Shown here: one piece after another, positions 13,053-24,493 of the stretch | Layout of the letters: every line of letters starts with the position of its first letter | Position numbering within the stretch: position 1 is the stretch's first letter | Source of the DNA: Parasponia andersonii | Taxonomy: Eukaryota > Streptophyta > Magnoliopsida > Rosales > Cannabaceae | Assembly: GCA_002914805.1 (NCBI GenBank) | Contig: JXTB01000070.1 | Coordinates: 235,449 to 299,448 of the forward strand | Length of the DNA: 64,000 nt | Direction of reading: 5' to 3' | The notes under the pieces: model-generated | What the model saw: the letters and a program-made list of their open reading frames with translations, nothing else | What the model was told of the DNA's origin: nothing | Databases searched by the model: none | Program-made: the position numbers and the translations under genes

Positions 13053-13975
13053 CAGGTTCTCAAAATAAGGAGGAAAACATGTTCCTTAAAAGAGGGAGAA
13101 ATATGTTCCTTTCACATTTCGACACTCCTCTTTAAGTTAGTGCATACTAACTTGCACATGAATTTTAGAATATCTTTGGAAATCTCTCACGCTAGACTCA
13201 AGTTCACACTTGTTTTACAGTAGATTGATTTCTTGGATTTCACATGTCAAGCTCAAATTCACATGAGATTTATAGTACCATAATAAAATTTCAGAATTAT
13301 CACATGTCAAACTCATACCATTATCAGCTTCACAACATAGACTTCGATTCAAAAACTTCACATGTTAAGCTCATGCCAACATGAGCTTCACAGTATAGAC
13401 GTCAACTTTCCTTAGTACCAAAATAAATCATCTGTAATTATTATCAATACTGAGACACTTTTATCCTTTTTTTCTTGTATCTTCATTTCAACGACTTCAG
13501 CAGTAATTGAGACAGATGTCTCCTCGGAATTCTCCTTCTATTGATCACAAATATGATTCCACCGTCTTGAACTAAGATATGTTTGTAAGTGACAATCATG
13601 AATTGAATTATTGTCACTCATTTCATTTTGTGTTTTTTTTTGGTAAATATATCATCCCCTTTTTTTAATATATAGCCTTTTGTTTTTTTTGAGTATATGT
13701 ATATATGGTTTTATAAATATATGCTAGAGAAAAATAAATTGTGGGTAGATAGCTCTAACTCTCCTTTCCAGCTCATAAGCCCACAAAATTTTTTTGTAGC
13801 CCACGAATTTTTTTTTTCGGTCCAAGTCAAATCAACTAAGACCAGGGCATAATAATAATAAAAAAGCAACAAAATAAAGGTGGGTAACAATATATATATA
13901 TGGATGTCTGATACTAATTAAATAATAAACATATATATCAGTTCAGTGGTTTACGGAAGAATATCGAGTGGCAGT

Positions 13976-14360
13976 TATGGCTGGGATGTGCCAGCTCGGT
14001 GAGTGGTGCACAGCCTCAGACGAGGATGGGTTCACGATCGGCTATGGCTAGGATGCACGAGCTCGGCGATTGGTGCACGGCCCCGAACGAGGATGGGTTA
14101 GCTGGATCGTGCGACAGCTACGGTTACAGGCTTCGTGGTGAGCCACGGTTGAGTCTCAGGGATAGAGCTCGGTGAAGGAGCTGGTCTCGGGGAACAGTGC
14201 TCCTCATATCTGGCCATGGGGTGTCTCTTTTAACGGTGAGCTCCAGCTTGGTCATGGTCATGGGCGAGCTGCAGCATGGGCGAGGGTACAGGCGAGCGGC
14301 AATGAGGTTAAAGACCGGGCGAGGTTGCCGGTGAGCGATGTTGGAGATTTCTCGGATAGT
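13976..14360. repeat. GC-rich interior with a 67-bp imperfect duplication
   Basis: This stretch is markedly GC-richer than its surroundings. Two adjacent copies of about 56 bp start at 13976 and 14043. Both run from TATGGCT through GAGCTCGGCG-like and TGGTGCAC motifs to GAGGATGGGTT. It forms the leader side of the copia-like element. No protein domain is recognised in any frame. Confidence 0.55.
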
Positions 14361-14628
14361 GATATTGGGTTGGTTTGGCAGAGATTTACCCTCCTCTCAA
14401 TTTTCATTTTGTTTTTTTTTTTTTTGGTGTGTGTGGTGCTACTGGGTTCAAGTGAGAGTTGATGTTCAAGTGATAGGTGAGGATTCAGATGCTGTAATTT
14501 TCGTAACAAGGTTTTGTGGGTTTTTTTTTTCAAAGGATATAGATATTAATTCGCTTTAGCCGATTGAGTATTTGATTTTCTTACCGGAATTTTGCCGAAA
14601 ATATCAAAGGAACCGTTCTTTGATACCA

Positions 14629-14836
14629 TGTTACGAGATAGAAACTATATTTTAAAGATATATGATGAATGGTTGAATATGAGAATATTGACATTTTCCA
14701 TTCATGGTGGAAACAAATGTGTACAAGATATTTATAGGGATGTTTGTAAAAAACATCCCACAAACAGATTCTTAAAAGAACGAGGAAAATATGTTCCTCA
14801 AAACAGGGAGAACCATGTTCCTTTCACATTTCAACA
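14629..14836 (-). repeat. Right (5') LTR of the copia-like element
   Basis: The 208-bp copy is uninterrupted. It aligns end to end with 10254-10395 joined to 13058-13124, which is what exposes the nested insertion in the other copy. Confidence 0.8.
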
Positions 14837-15690
14837 AACCACTGGTTTAGAGTTGAAAGTCTTAGTGTGGTATTTGGTAATTTGGAATTTCGAAAGGTAG
14901 CATTGAGTCCAATCGACAAGGTCAAGAGCATCTTGAAGAATATCATTAAGAAGCATATTATTCTTATGATTCCAAATAGCCGACAAAACCATGCAGACCA
15001 GTTCAAAAACATCTTGAGAAAGATATAGAAAAGGATTAAAGATGAAGTCAGCAGCTGAAGCAAAACAGTTATGACAAATTAGATTCCAACACTTCAACAT
15101 GGTCCAGAGACTTGAGAGCTGCTCACGAAAGAAGTAGTGAGATACACTTTCGACCTCCAATTTCCAATAGCAACAAATCAGATTAGCAGGAATATTGTGT
15201 TTTAACAAATTGGCGGACACGTGTGACCTTTGTAAAATAATCTCCAAACCAAAATATGGACATTAGGAGAGATGTTACAATGCCATAGTCGATTCCAACA
15301 TTTCCTCAAATCATTATTAGTAGAAGCACCAGAAGCAATATGATCATTAAGCACCACGTGATATCTAGATTTCACTGAATATTCTTCATTTTTACCATAG
15401 TGTCATACTAAAGTGTCAGGGGCGGAACTAATACTCCAAGGTATCAAAAAAATATCATCCCAATCCACCGAGAGAAGACATTGACAAATAAAACCATAGT
15501 TCCACGAATCTGGGCTAGCAACAAGATCATAAACATGGAGCTCATCATCAAAGGACGGGGTAATGGGTTTGAAAGAGGATGACCTACGAAGCCACGGATA
15601 ATGGAAGACTCGAATTGAGAGGCCATTACCTACTATCCAACAAAGTCCCTTAACAAAAAGATCTTTACCCATGAAATGCTTTTCCATAAC
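14837..15690 (-). pseudogene. LINE ORF2 region with zf-RVT zinc-binding domain
   Basis: A minus-strand frame ending near 15247 contains RSHVSANLLKHNIPANLICC followed by ESVSHYF and IWNHKN. These correspond to the reverse-transcriptase zinc-binding domain of plant L1 elements. A second frame at 15403-15687 contains WIVGNGLSIRVFHYPWL, the conserved 'W-x-IGNG-x-S-I' segment that precedes it. The frames are broken against each other. Confidence 0.7.
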
Positions 15691-15743
15691 CAGGAAACTC
15701 CCGTTTTTATCAAAAACATCCAGAAAGTGAAAAAAAAAAAAAA

Positions 15744-15744
15744 N
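15744..15744. other. Single unresolved base (N) in a poly(A) run
   Basis: One N sits at the end of a run of A, a typical homopolymer ambiguity in an assembly. Confidence 0.95.
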
Positions 15745-16499
15745 AGGAAAAGCTATTGAGTTAGTAGAAACCCTGTTTGGCTTCCGAGAAGATATAAAAT
15801 TTAAAAAAAAAAAAAAAAAAACGTAGTACTTGCCCTTTAAGACACACGCTGCTAAAGAAGTAGAAAGTTGGAGAAGTTATCAAGATTGCTTTACCAACAA
15901 GGCTTGGTTAAAAGACGAATATCCCTAAACCCTAAACTACCTAGAGAATTCGGTTTGCAAATTATATCCTAATTTATCCAAGGGATTTTTCTCCTCCCGT
16001 CGTTTGTACCCCACGAAACGTTCAGAATAATAGACTGAATTTCCTTGCAAATTCCTTCATGAAATTTTAAGATGCTCGTAACCTGGGTAGGAATGGCTTG
16101 CAAGATTGCTTCGATGAGAAACTCTAGACCTCCAGCTGAAAAGAGTCCTGTGCGCCAACTTTGAGCCGCATTCTAATTCTCTCAATAATATGCTCAAACG
16201 TTTCACACTTATTTTTACCAAACACCGTTAGGAGTCCAAGATACTGATCTTTTGATTGCACCGATCCAAGCTCTAAAATTTGTAAAATAGCCTGAGTTGT
16301 AGAATCATCAGTATTAGGATTGAGAGTGATAACAGACTTTCAAGGTTAATTTTTTGCCCCCTGAAGCTTGCTTATACCAATGAAGAACTCGATGCAAAAT
16401 TTTGCATTATTAAGTTCATGTAAAAACAAGACTGTTATCTGCAAAGAAGAGATGACTAATTCTAGGACTATCCCTTGCACACTTAAAAGCTAAAATTTC

Positions 16500-17752
16500 C
16501 CCATTAGCTTGAGCTTGGTAAATTAAAGAGGAAAACGCTTATGCACACAAGAGGAATAGATGTGGAGATAACGGGCAACCTTGTTTGGAGACCTCGAGAT
16601 GGTATTATGTGAGCTTCAACTTTACCATTCAAAATCACAGAAAAAAGACGCAGAAATACAGTCCATAACTCTATCCACCCATCGATTTCCAAACCCCATA
16701 CGGATTATAATTAATTTTAGAAAATTCCACTCCACTCTATCATACGCCTTACTCATGTCTAGTTTCAGTGCCATATAACCTTTGTTACCATTTGACCGTC
16801 GATGGAGTGAGTGGAGAGACTCAAAAGCAAACATCGCATTGTCAGAAATTAATCTTGTAGGCATAAAAGCACTCTAGCTTTTAGATATTAAAGATGGTAG
16901 TTTAGTTTTCATTCTATTTGTCAAAGCTTTTGTAATGACTTTGTAGATAACATTACAAAGGCTTATTGATTTGAAATATTAAACCAGTTCTAGATCCTTT
17001 TTCTTAGGGATAAGCACTATATGAGTTGAGTTAGAAATGTTTTACTGTAGAGCCTTCATTGAGAATACTCAAAAAAACTTGACAGATACTCTCACCCACC
17101 ATATTCCAATGCTTCTGATAAAAAAATAGCACGAAATCCATTAAGGTTCGGCGCTTTTGTTTCCCCCATTTAAAACAATGCTACTTCGATATCTTATAAA
17201 GTGAAAGAAGACTCTAAGAGTTCAACGATATCTAGAGTTATAGTTGTATGAACGACATTGATAATATGCTGCAAGTCCACAAGACTCGATTGAGATGATT
17301 GGAAAATAGAACCGAAATAGTCTTCAATTAGCCGAATTTAATCTTCTATTTCATCTTTCCAAACCCCCAAGTTGTTCTTAAGTCTACTTATATTGTCCTT
17401 TTTTCTGTGATTGGAGGCTTTCTTGTGGAAGTACATTATGTTGCGGTCACCGGATTTAAGCCACTCAGCACGGGATCTCTATCACCAGTAGTGCTCCTCT
17501 TTTATCCGTAGATCTTCAAGCTTATTCTTAAGAGATCAAAATTCGTGGATTCTTTCAGCCACATCATTACATTTGTAAAGCCTAGAGATCTTTTTTTATA
17601 GCGACTTAATGGATTTCCGTAAAGAGCCAAAAGTCCGCTAAATCCAACTTCTAAGAGTTTCTGCATATCTGTCTGTTCTAGACTGAAAAATAGAAAGAGC
17701 ATCATTAGAAAACTCACCTCCAATCCACGCTCTTTCTACCATCTCATGGCAC
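16500..17752 (-). pseudogene. LINE ORF2 reverse transcriptase region
   Basis: The minus-strand frame at 16622-16864 contains LISDNAMFAFESLHSL and then KLDMSKAYDRVEWNFLK, which is the core motif of non-LTR reverse transcriptases of the plant L1 group. Upstream (to 17752) the translation shows EEHYW, RSRAEWLKSGDRN and YFHKKASNHRKK, the linker between endonuclease and RT in plant L1s. Stops and shifts are scattered through it. The solo LTR at 17758 separates it from the endonuclease. Confidence 0.8.
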
Positions 17753-17757
17753 CCATT
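17753..17757. repeat. Left target-site duplication CCCAT
   Basis: CCCAT directly precedes the solo LTR and recurs perfectly at 19948-19952 directly after it. Confidence 0.85.
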
Positions 17758-19947
17758 GTAATAGCCTATTCTTGTAGAGGGGTAAAATGGTCATTTGACC
17801 TTATATAAAAAAAATTATATATATATATATACTTATGTTTCTCTCTCTCGTCCTCTCCCCCGACTCACTCTCACCCTCTTGTCGCACAGCTGAACGGAGG
17901 AGAAAGAGGACCAGCCGCCGCCGGCCCTCGTCGCGCCTTGCCACCAAGCCCAGACGACGCGCGCTGCTCAATCGAGTCGATTGTTGAAGCTCCGAGGCCA
18001 CCGGACCGCCACGTTGCCGAGGAGGAGCGAAATTCAGCCACGGCTTCCGTCACTCGCCAGTGAGGATTCTGATGACGAAAAGTCGCAAAACCGGTGGCAT
18101 TCGAACCCACTCGTCGTGAGCTTTCTCCTGGTATATATTTCACGATCTTATTTTGCCCAGATTGAAAGTTGTCATTTTAGGGTATTTTGAGTTTCGAATT
18201 TTAGTTTTCGATCCGACCGTTAGATTTCATTTTTGTTGTCATTTTTGGAATGTACTTGGAAAATAGAGAAGTTTGATATATATATTGATTATATTTGGTG
18301 ACCGGCATGAAAATCAATATCTAACGGCTTAGATTTATCTAGTTTTGTGTGTCACTAGTCCGGTGTCGGCTCGGACCCAAATTGGTCGAGTTATTTGTCT
18401 AATTTAGCTATTTTATACATTAGGAATCCAATGGAGAGATCTGTTCATTGATTTGAAACTCCGTTAAGAAGTTAGTTTTTCCTAAGTGAGCGATCGAGGG
18501 TGTGGAATTGGTTCCCAACCCTCCGAGTGATCATCCAACGATACCTTGAGTATCCAATAGCGTGGTATCGTTATTCTAGTGAGGTACAGATTCGGTTACC
18601 TCTCTTTTATATCGTTTTAAATAGAACTTATTTTCTGCAACACATGAGAACAAATGTGATTTTAGAACTTTTAAATATCTGTGATGGAATTGAATGGTAT
18701 GATTTATATATTAGATTGCTCTTGGACTTTTCTGAGTGCAGGTAATTTTTGGATATGTTAAAATAGGGCCGTTATGCTGCCTATTTTTCTACAAAATTTA
18801 ATTAATTATTTTATTAAAACCAGAGCATCATTTGAACTTAAATTACTGCATGGTTATTTTTACACATCAGTTCAGAGTATACGTATCATAGGATCACACA
18901 TGAGTCCCAGGTTAGCAGAGTCCGTAGACCTGTGCAGGATATTTCTTCTGATTACCTCCCTATTTGGCAGGCGTAGGTAATGCGGTTACTCCTCCAGGTT
19001 TGGTAGGCGACACACGGGTGTCACCTTCGGTTATGGGCTAGGTGTCAGGCAGGTTGTATGGCACACATAGTGCCAATACCCTAGTTTACATTGATGAGAG
19101 GTGGTGAACTCATGATTATAAGTGGATTTATGTCATATGTTTGTAGATTGATTGATTTTTAGATATCATGTTTTCTATATAAAATATATATATGTGCATA
19201 CGGACTATAGGTTTTGGATATTTTCAAGTATATTTGCACATATAGTTCTGTAAATGTGTTTTAGATTAAATTAATCATGTTGGGGCTTTTCATCACTAAA
19301 AAAGTTTTTAAATGAGGTAACAGTTTTCCTACTGAGCTTTCGAGCTCACCTCTTCTTTTTCCCTCCCTTTTAGGTGATCATTCATTCGAGTCAATCGTCT
19401 TGATGGCCAAGCAAGTCGCTTGGTTTACATTGTCGTCTTATTCCTATTCTTCTTCGGTTGGTCCTTATAATTTGTTCCATTCTTTTCATTTTTTTTAACT
19501 GTTTAGCCAAGTTTGTTGTTAATGCTAAGTGGATGTATGAAGATGTATTTACTATTATTTGAGGATTTAGTGTATAAATGGGACCCTATAGTTCCCAAGA
19601 AGTATATTTTTAAAGTTTTAAGTACTTGGAATTTTGATTAATTCTGTAAATCAATTCTTAGACTTTCCGACTCAAGGTTTGCGAACTTCATTTTAATCAA
19701 CATTAAAGTTTTTATTAAACCAAATTTTCGTACAAATTAATTATGTTTTTCTTGAATTCTAATTGGTATTTCTTTCTCAGTAACTAAACTAAAAATGAAC
19801 CTCTTTTATACAGAATTTCTAACGATTTAGAAACTAAAATAAAAAATCTAAATACTTAGTTTTCTACGAATTTTATAAAATTCTTTATTTATATTAATTT
19901 ATCCTCAAAATTACCAAAAGTCACTATCTAGGATTTTGGTTGTGACA
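17758..19947 (+). mobile_element. Solo LTR of a Ty3/gypsy chromovirus-like element
   Basis: The 2190-bp block begins TGTAATAGCC and ends GGTTGTGACA between perfect CCCAT duplications, with no interior, so it is a solo LTR. It splits the LINE between its RT linker and its endonuclease. Around 18920-19060 it carries the GGCAGGCGTAGG and TTTGGTAGGCGACACA motifs that recur, in reverse, in both LTRs of the full-length chromovirus at 20502-28950, so the two belong to related families. A GC-rich island lies near its start (about 17880-18150). Confidence 0.88.
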
Positions 19948-19952
19948 CCCAT

Positions 19953-20501
19953 CCTCTTTGAGTCAATAAAGTTCGAACTTGAAGTCATTATCAGACACAA
20001 ACATCGAAGGAGTTAAAACCTGCTACATTCTCAACAGTAAGGGACAGTTATCCAAAGAAACAAATTACTGTGCTCAACAGTCTAGACGCCATAACGCTAA
20101 CGCCAACTATCAAGACAAACAAATCTATCAATTCTTTTCTAAACAAACTCATTATTTGGATGCTTGTCCATCCAAGTAAATTGAGACCCTAAAAATCTCA
20201 CATCACTCAAACCACAATCCATAATAGCAATGTAGAGATTAATCATTGCCGAAGCTATTTTATCCTGTCTAGCATCTTTCTCCGACAAGCAAAGAATTTC
20301 ATTCAAATCACCACCACAAAGCTATGGTAACGAATTCAAATGCTTTAAATGTTAAAGTAATTGCCACAAAAAATGACAAAGATAAGGGTTCGAATTACTA
20401 TAAAAGCCAGTAAGTCTCCAGTGCTTACCATCTAACGACTGAATATAAGTATCAATACGACTCTTAGAGAACGGAGTGAATATTAACTTGCCAATCATCA
20501 T
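19953..20501 (-). pseudogene. LINE ORF2 endonuclease domain, partial
   Basis: Minus-strand translation includes SKSRIDTYIQSLDGKHW, then TGFYSN, then LCGGDLNEILCLSEKDARQ, then FLGSQFTWMDKHP. This is the order of the apurinic-like endonuclease of plant L1 LINEs (the GDFNEI and G-x-x-FTW motifs). Several stops are present. The N-terminal third is absent at the chromovirus junction. Confidence 0.75.
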
Positions 20502-22430
20502 TGTAACGATCCAAAACCCGGATTAGTGGTAGAAAAGAAATTTCACAAAGATAGGAAATTCCTTAATTTACTTGAAAAGTGTCAAAAATTCTAATTTTTA
20601 TAAAAACGGTCCATTTAAGTAAAGTAATCGAAATTCCATCCTGTGAACCACTTCCACAATTCATATACACCATTAAACATGGATTGAATAATTATTTAAA
20701 AACGCAAAATTAAATATAAAACCCATCATCATCATCATCCACCAAAAAGTCAAACACCAGAATAGCATACATTAGTTTGTAGACAAAATAGAAAGCAATA
20801 ATCTTGGTTCAATTCTAACACAAAATCCAAATAGTCCAAAGACTACGACAACAAACTCCTAGCATTATCAAGAGACAAACTGCAATCCAGATGACCTCTT
20901 ACTCCTCTTAATCACCAAGATCGCACTGGACACCACCTGAGGAAGAAGGTAGGGGGTAAGCATAAATTGCCCAATAAGAAAAATAATTATCTCGATCAAA
21001 ATATTTAGTGATGGGGAATTCCTGCATAGTTAGTTTAGTCCAAAACATCCATATATATATAATCCAAACCAGAAATTCATATATATATATATATAAAGTA
21101 GTATAATCAAAACCATTCAATTTATATGCATATGACACAAATCAACCCATACCCATGAGCTCACATCCTCTCATCTGTGGAAACCCAGGATGATGGTACT
21201 AAGTGTACCTAACAACCTGCCTGACACCTAAGCCCATACCCGGAGGGGACACCCATGTGTCGCCTACCAAACTTGGAAGGCCAACCGAATTGCTTACACC
21301 TTCCAAATAGGGAGGTGATCAGAAGTAACAAAATTCCGCGCGAGTTTACGGACTTTCACAGACTGTAAACCCACGATGCTAATACGGTGCTCGTGTATGA
21401 TCCTATGACACGTGCAATACAGAACGGAAGTGTGAAAATAACTATGCTCGGATTTTTCAATAAAATCGGCATACTAGGTTTTTCTAGAAAAACGAGCAGC
21501 ATAATAGCCCTATTTTTAATATACTAAAAATAGCATGCACTCAGAAAATTTCCAGAGCAATACAGTATATATCTCATACAACAAATTCCCATAACATACA
21601 TTTAAATAGTCTAAAAATTACGTTTATTCTCATATATTGCAGAAAGTAAGTTTTATTCGAAAACGATGTAAAACACAGGTAATTGAATCCCTATCTCGCT
21701 CGAATAGCAATACCACGCTATTGAGTCCTCAAGGTGTCGTTGACGATCGCCCGAAGGGTTGGGAACCAATTCCAAGCCCTCGATTGTCCTCTTGCGAAAA
21801 ACCAACTTCTCACCAGAGCTTCAATTTCACAAACGAACCTCTTCATTGAATTTCTAGCACCCAAAATAGCTAGGTTAGATATATAACTTGTCTAATTCAG
21901 GTCCGGGCCCATACCGTACCAGTGGCACATAAAACGAGACAAAACCTCAACCGTCCGATCTCGATTTTCGTGCCGATCACCAAACCACACAATATATATA
22001 TCAAACTTCTCCATTTTCTGAGTACATTCCAAAAATGAACTCAAAAGCATAATTCAACGGCCGGATCGAAAACTAAAATTCAAAACTCAAAAATACCCAA
22101 AAATGGCAACTTTTGATCCGGATAGTATGGGGTTAAAATATATATACCTTGACAATTTTTGCGACGATATGAATCCAACAGGACCGATTTGGAGTCGAAT
22201 GGATGCCGGAATCTTCACCGGCGGCCAAAAATCTGAAAAAGCTCAAACTAGCTTTTACGCATTTTTCCGGCGAACCAAGCAGCGGCAGCGAGCAGTGAGG
22301 GGCGGCGGAGCTTCGTGGAAGCACGGCGAGTCGATGCTGGCTGGTCGTCTGGCCGGANNNNNNNNNNNNNNNNNNNTTTTTTTTTTTGGTCAAAAGACAA
22401 TTTTACCCCTTAAAAAACTAGGTTTTTACA
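20502..22430 (-). repeat. 3' LTR of the chromovirus (left copy)
   Basis: On the plus strand it starts TGTAACGATCC and ends GGTTTTTACA. It is homologous to 27241-28950 over most of its length. It includes a GC-rich segment at about 22170-22357 that runs into an assembly gap. Confidence 0.88.
22358..22376. other. Assembly gap of 19 N
   Basis: Nineteen N lie between a GC-rich stretch and a poly(T) run within the left LTR of the chromovirus. The true length of the missing sequence is unknown. Confidence 0.98.
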
Positions 22431-22447
22431 TTCTCTCCTCCTTATAG
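22431..22447 (-). other. Polypurine tract of the chromovirus
   Basis: Read on the minus strand, AAGGAGGAGAGAA directly precedes the LTR start TGTAAAAACC. This is the expected plus-strand primer of an LTR retrotransposon and confirms the minus orientation. Confidence 0.8.
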
Positions 22448-22488
22448 GAATTTCCTCTCGAAATTCAAAATACAAGTCAAGGTTTACA

Positions 22489-22809
22489 TCACAATACAAC
22501 TTCTAACTGGAAGTTAAACAAATGAGGGTACTTCTTGTACATCTCTGTCTCGAGTTCCCAAGTAGTCTCGTTTTCTTTCTGATGTTCCCAAAGCACCTTG
22601 ACAAGTGGTATCTCTCTGTTCCGAAGCACTTTCAACTCTCTAGCCAACAAACGAACATGCTGCTCTTCATAGGATACATCTTCTTGGATCGGTACATGTA
22701 TGTACTGAACAACATGAGATGGGTCCGGCGTGTACTTCTTCAACATCGACACGTGAAACACATTATGCACGTGACCCAACTGTGCAGGCAGATTCAAGCG
22801 ATATGCCAC
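22489..22809 (-). pseudogene. Chromovirus: integrase C-terminal part and chromodomain-like tail
   Basis: The frame contains [20 protein letters not shown], the gypsy integrase C-terminal (GPY/F-like) region. It is followed by [17 protein letters not shown] and a TWE...YPHLF ending, the chromodomain-like tail that targets chromovirus integration to chromatin. It is part of the broken element at 20502-28950. Confidence 0.8.
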
Positions 22810-22890
22810 TGGTCTAATCCTCTCAGTGATCTCAAAAGGACCAATATACCTCAGAGCAAGCTTACACTTAACTCCAAATCTTGTAACACC

Positions 22891-23690
22891 TCACCTTGGA
22901 GTCATTTTCAAGAATACGGAATCACCAATATCGAATTCTACTTCACGCCTCTTCGGGTCAGCATAACTCTTCTGGCGACTTTGAATCTCTTTGAATCTCT
23001 CTTGGATATCCTTGATCTTCTCAATAATCTCTTCAATCAGTTCAGGTTCAAGAGTAACATGCTCTTTGGGTTCTGCCCAACACAAAGGCGATCTACACGG
23101 CCTCCTATACAATACTTCATATGGAGGCACACCCACACTGGTCTGGTAACTGTTATTATAAGCAAATTCCACCAAAGGAAGATGATCATCCCAGTTTCCA
23201 CCAAAATCCAGTATGCAACAATGTAGCATGTCCTCAAGAATCTGAATGGTCCTTTCAGACTGACTATCTGTCTCAGGATGGTGAGCTGTACTGATATCCA
23301 ACTGCGTACCAAATGCTTTCTGCAAGGCTCTTGAAAACTTTAGATCTCTATCAGATACTATGCTTGAAGGTATACCATGCAAACGTATGATATTCTCCAC
23401 ATACAGTCTACTGAGCTTAGTAAGTGAGTAATCCATCTGGATCGGTATAAAGTGAACACTCTTCGTTAACCGATCGACTATCACCCAAACTGCATGGTTC
23501 TTCCTCAAGGTCTTTGGCAAACTGGTCACAAAGTCCATCGTGATCTTGTCCCACTTCCATTTCGGAATTGGCAATAGCTGAAGTAATCCAACTGGCCTCT
23601 GGTGTTCAGCCTTGACTTGCTGACAAGTCAAACAATTAGGCAAAAAATGTAGCTACATCTTTCTTCATCCTTTTCCACTAAAATTGCCGC
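22891..23690 (-). pseudogene. Chromovirus integrase region
   Basis: The sequence contains CLTCQQVKAEHQRPVG from the zinc-binding end, then WKWDKITMDFVTSLPKT and VIVDRLTKSVHFIPI at the start of the catalytic core, and later DRDLKFSRALQKAFG and HPETDSQSER. These are standard landmarks of Ty3/gypsy integrases. It is part of the broken element. Confidence 0.85.
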
Positions 23691-23899
23691 TTCAAGTCCC
23701 GGTACATCTTGGTACTACCTAGATGTACTGCGAACCTTGATTTTTGAGCCTCTATCAGAATAGTTTCTCAAAGATTAGGGTCATTAGCTACAGCCAACTT
23801 CCCACTGAAAAGAAAAAACCCATCTCTGTTAGTACTCCAACTATCTAACTGTTCACCATTCTGAAGCCAATTCCAGATTGTCCTCAACTCCCTATCTTG

Positions 23900-24451
23900 C
23901 TACTGACTCTGCTGGACAGTTTGGAGAAGAGATGGTGAAATCACAATGTTGCTCAGGCAAGCAACTCCTTCATTCTCGAAGTACTGCAAGTTGTAATCAC
24001 CAATCATAACTAAGTTCCTCGAATCTTCAAATACCAGTATAGCTAGTGCACCATGAGGCGTCCTACTCAGTGCATCGGCTACAACATTAGCCTTACCAGG
24101 ATGATATTGTAGGTCGAAGTCATAATCCTCCATATACTCAACCCATCTTCGCTGTCTCAAGTTCAAATCCTTCTGGGTAAAGAAATACTTCAAACTCTTA
24201 TGATCAGAGAATATCTCGAACTTCACACTATACAAGTAACATCGCCAAATCTTCAAGGCAAAGATCACTGCTGCAAGTTTTAGATCATGGGTGGGATAGT
24301 TCCTCTCATGTGGCTTCAACTGACGAGAAGCATAAGCTACAACTTGACCATTCTGCATTAAGACACATCCCAAACCCGTCTTCGAAGCATCGGTATACAC
24401 CACATAAGGTTTGTTACTGTCAAGAACAATTTGAACAGGTGCGGTGGTCAA
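23900..24451 (-). pseudogene. Chromovirus RNase H region
   Basis: Motifs include [38 protein letters not shown] and [20 protein letters not shown], ending in [15 protein letters not shown]. These are the RNase H and linker landmarks of gypsy elements. It is part of the broken element. Confidence 0.85.
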
Positions 24452-24493
24452 ACTCTGCTTCAGTCTGACAAAAGCTTCTTCACTTTCGTGATC

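Larger units (their letters stand above)
10254..14836 (-). mobile_element. Short copia-like LTR element with a nested solo LTR
   Basis: Its LTRs are 209 bp (10254-10395 plus 13058-13124, once the nested insertion is removed) and 208 bp (14629-14836). Both start TGTTA and end ACA. A primer-binding site reading TGGTATCA on the minus strand abuts the right LTR, and a purine-rich stretch (minus strand AAAGAGGAGTG) abuts the left one, so the element is on the minus strand. The 1.5-kb interior (13125-14628) shows no gag or pol, so it looks non-autonomous. By eye the LTRs differ at about 14% of sites, which makes it old. It sits in the LINE between the zinc-binding and RNase H regions. The flanking pentamers GACCG and AACCA match only in part, as expected for an eroded duplication. 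Confidence 0.8.
9850..20501 (-). mobile_element. Decayed L1-type LINE, split by younger insertions
   Basis: Read on the minus strand, the pieces run in the order expected for plant L1 ORF2: endonuclease (19953-20501), linker and reverse transcriptase (about 16500-17752), zinc-binding zf-RVT region (about 14837-15690), and an RNase H-like tail (about 9960-10253). Coding similarity continues across the copia-like insertion: translation leaves off at 14837 and resumes at 10253. It also continues across the solo LTR at 17758-19947. The chromovirus at 20502 cuts the endonuclease, and I do not find the missing N-terminal part on its far side. Many stops and frame changes show the LINE is dead. No poly(A) tail could be assigned at the left end, so that boundary is approximate. 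Confidence 0.8.

Noticed and set aside
22522-23226. A 234-codon plus-strand open frame
   Set aside because: It lies exactly antisense to the chromovirus integrase and chromodomain region and shows no domain of its own.
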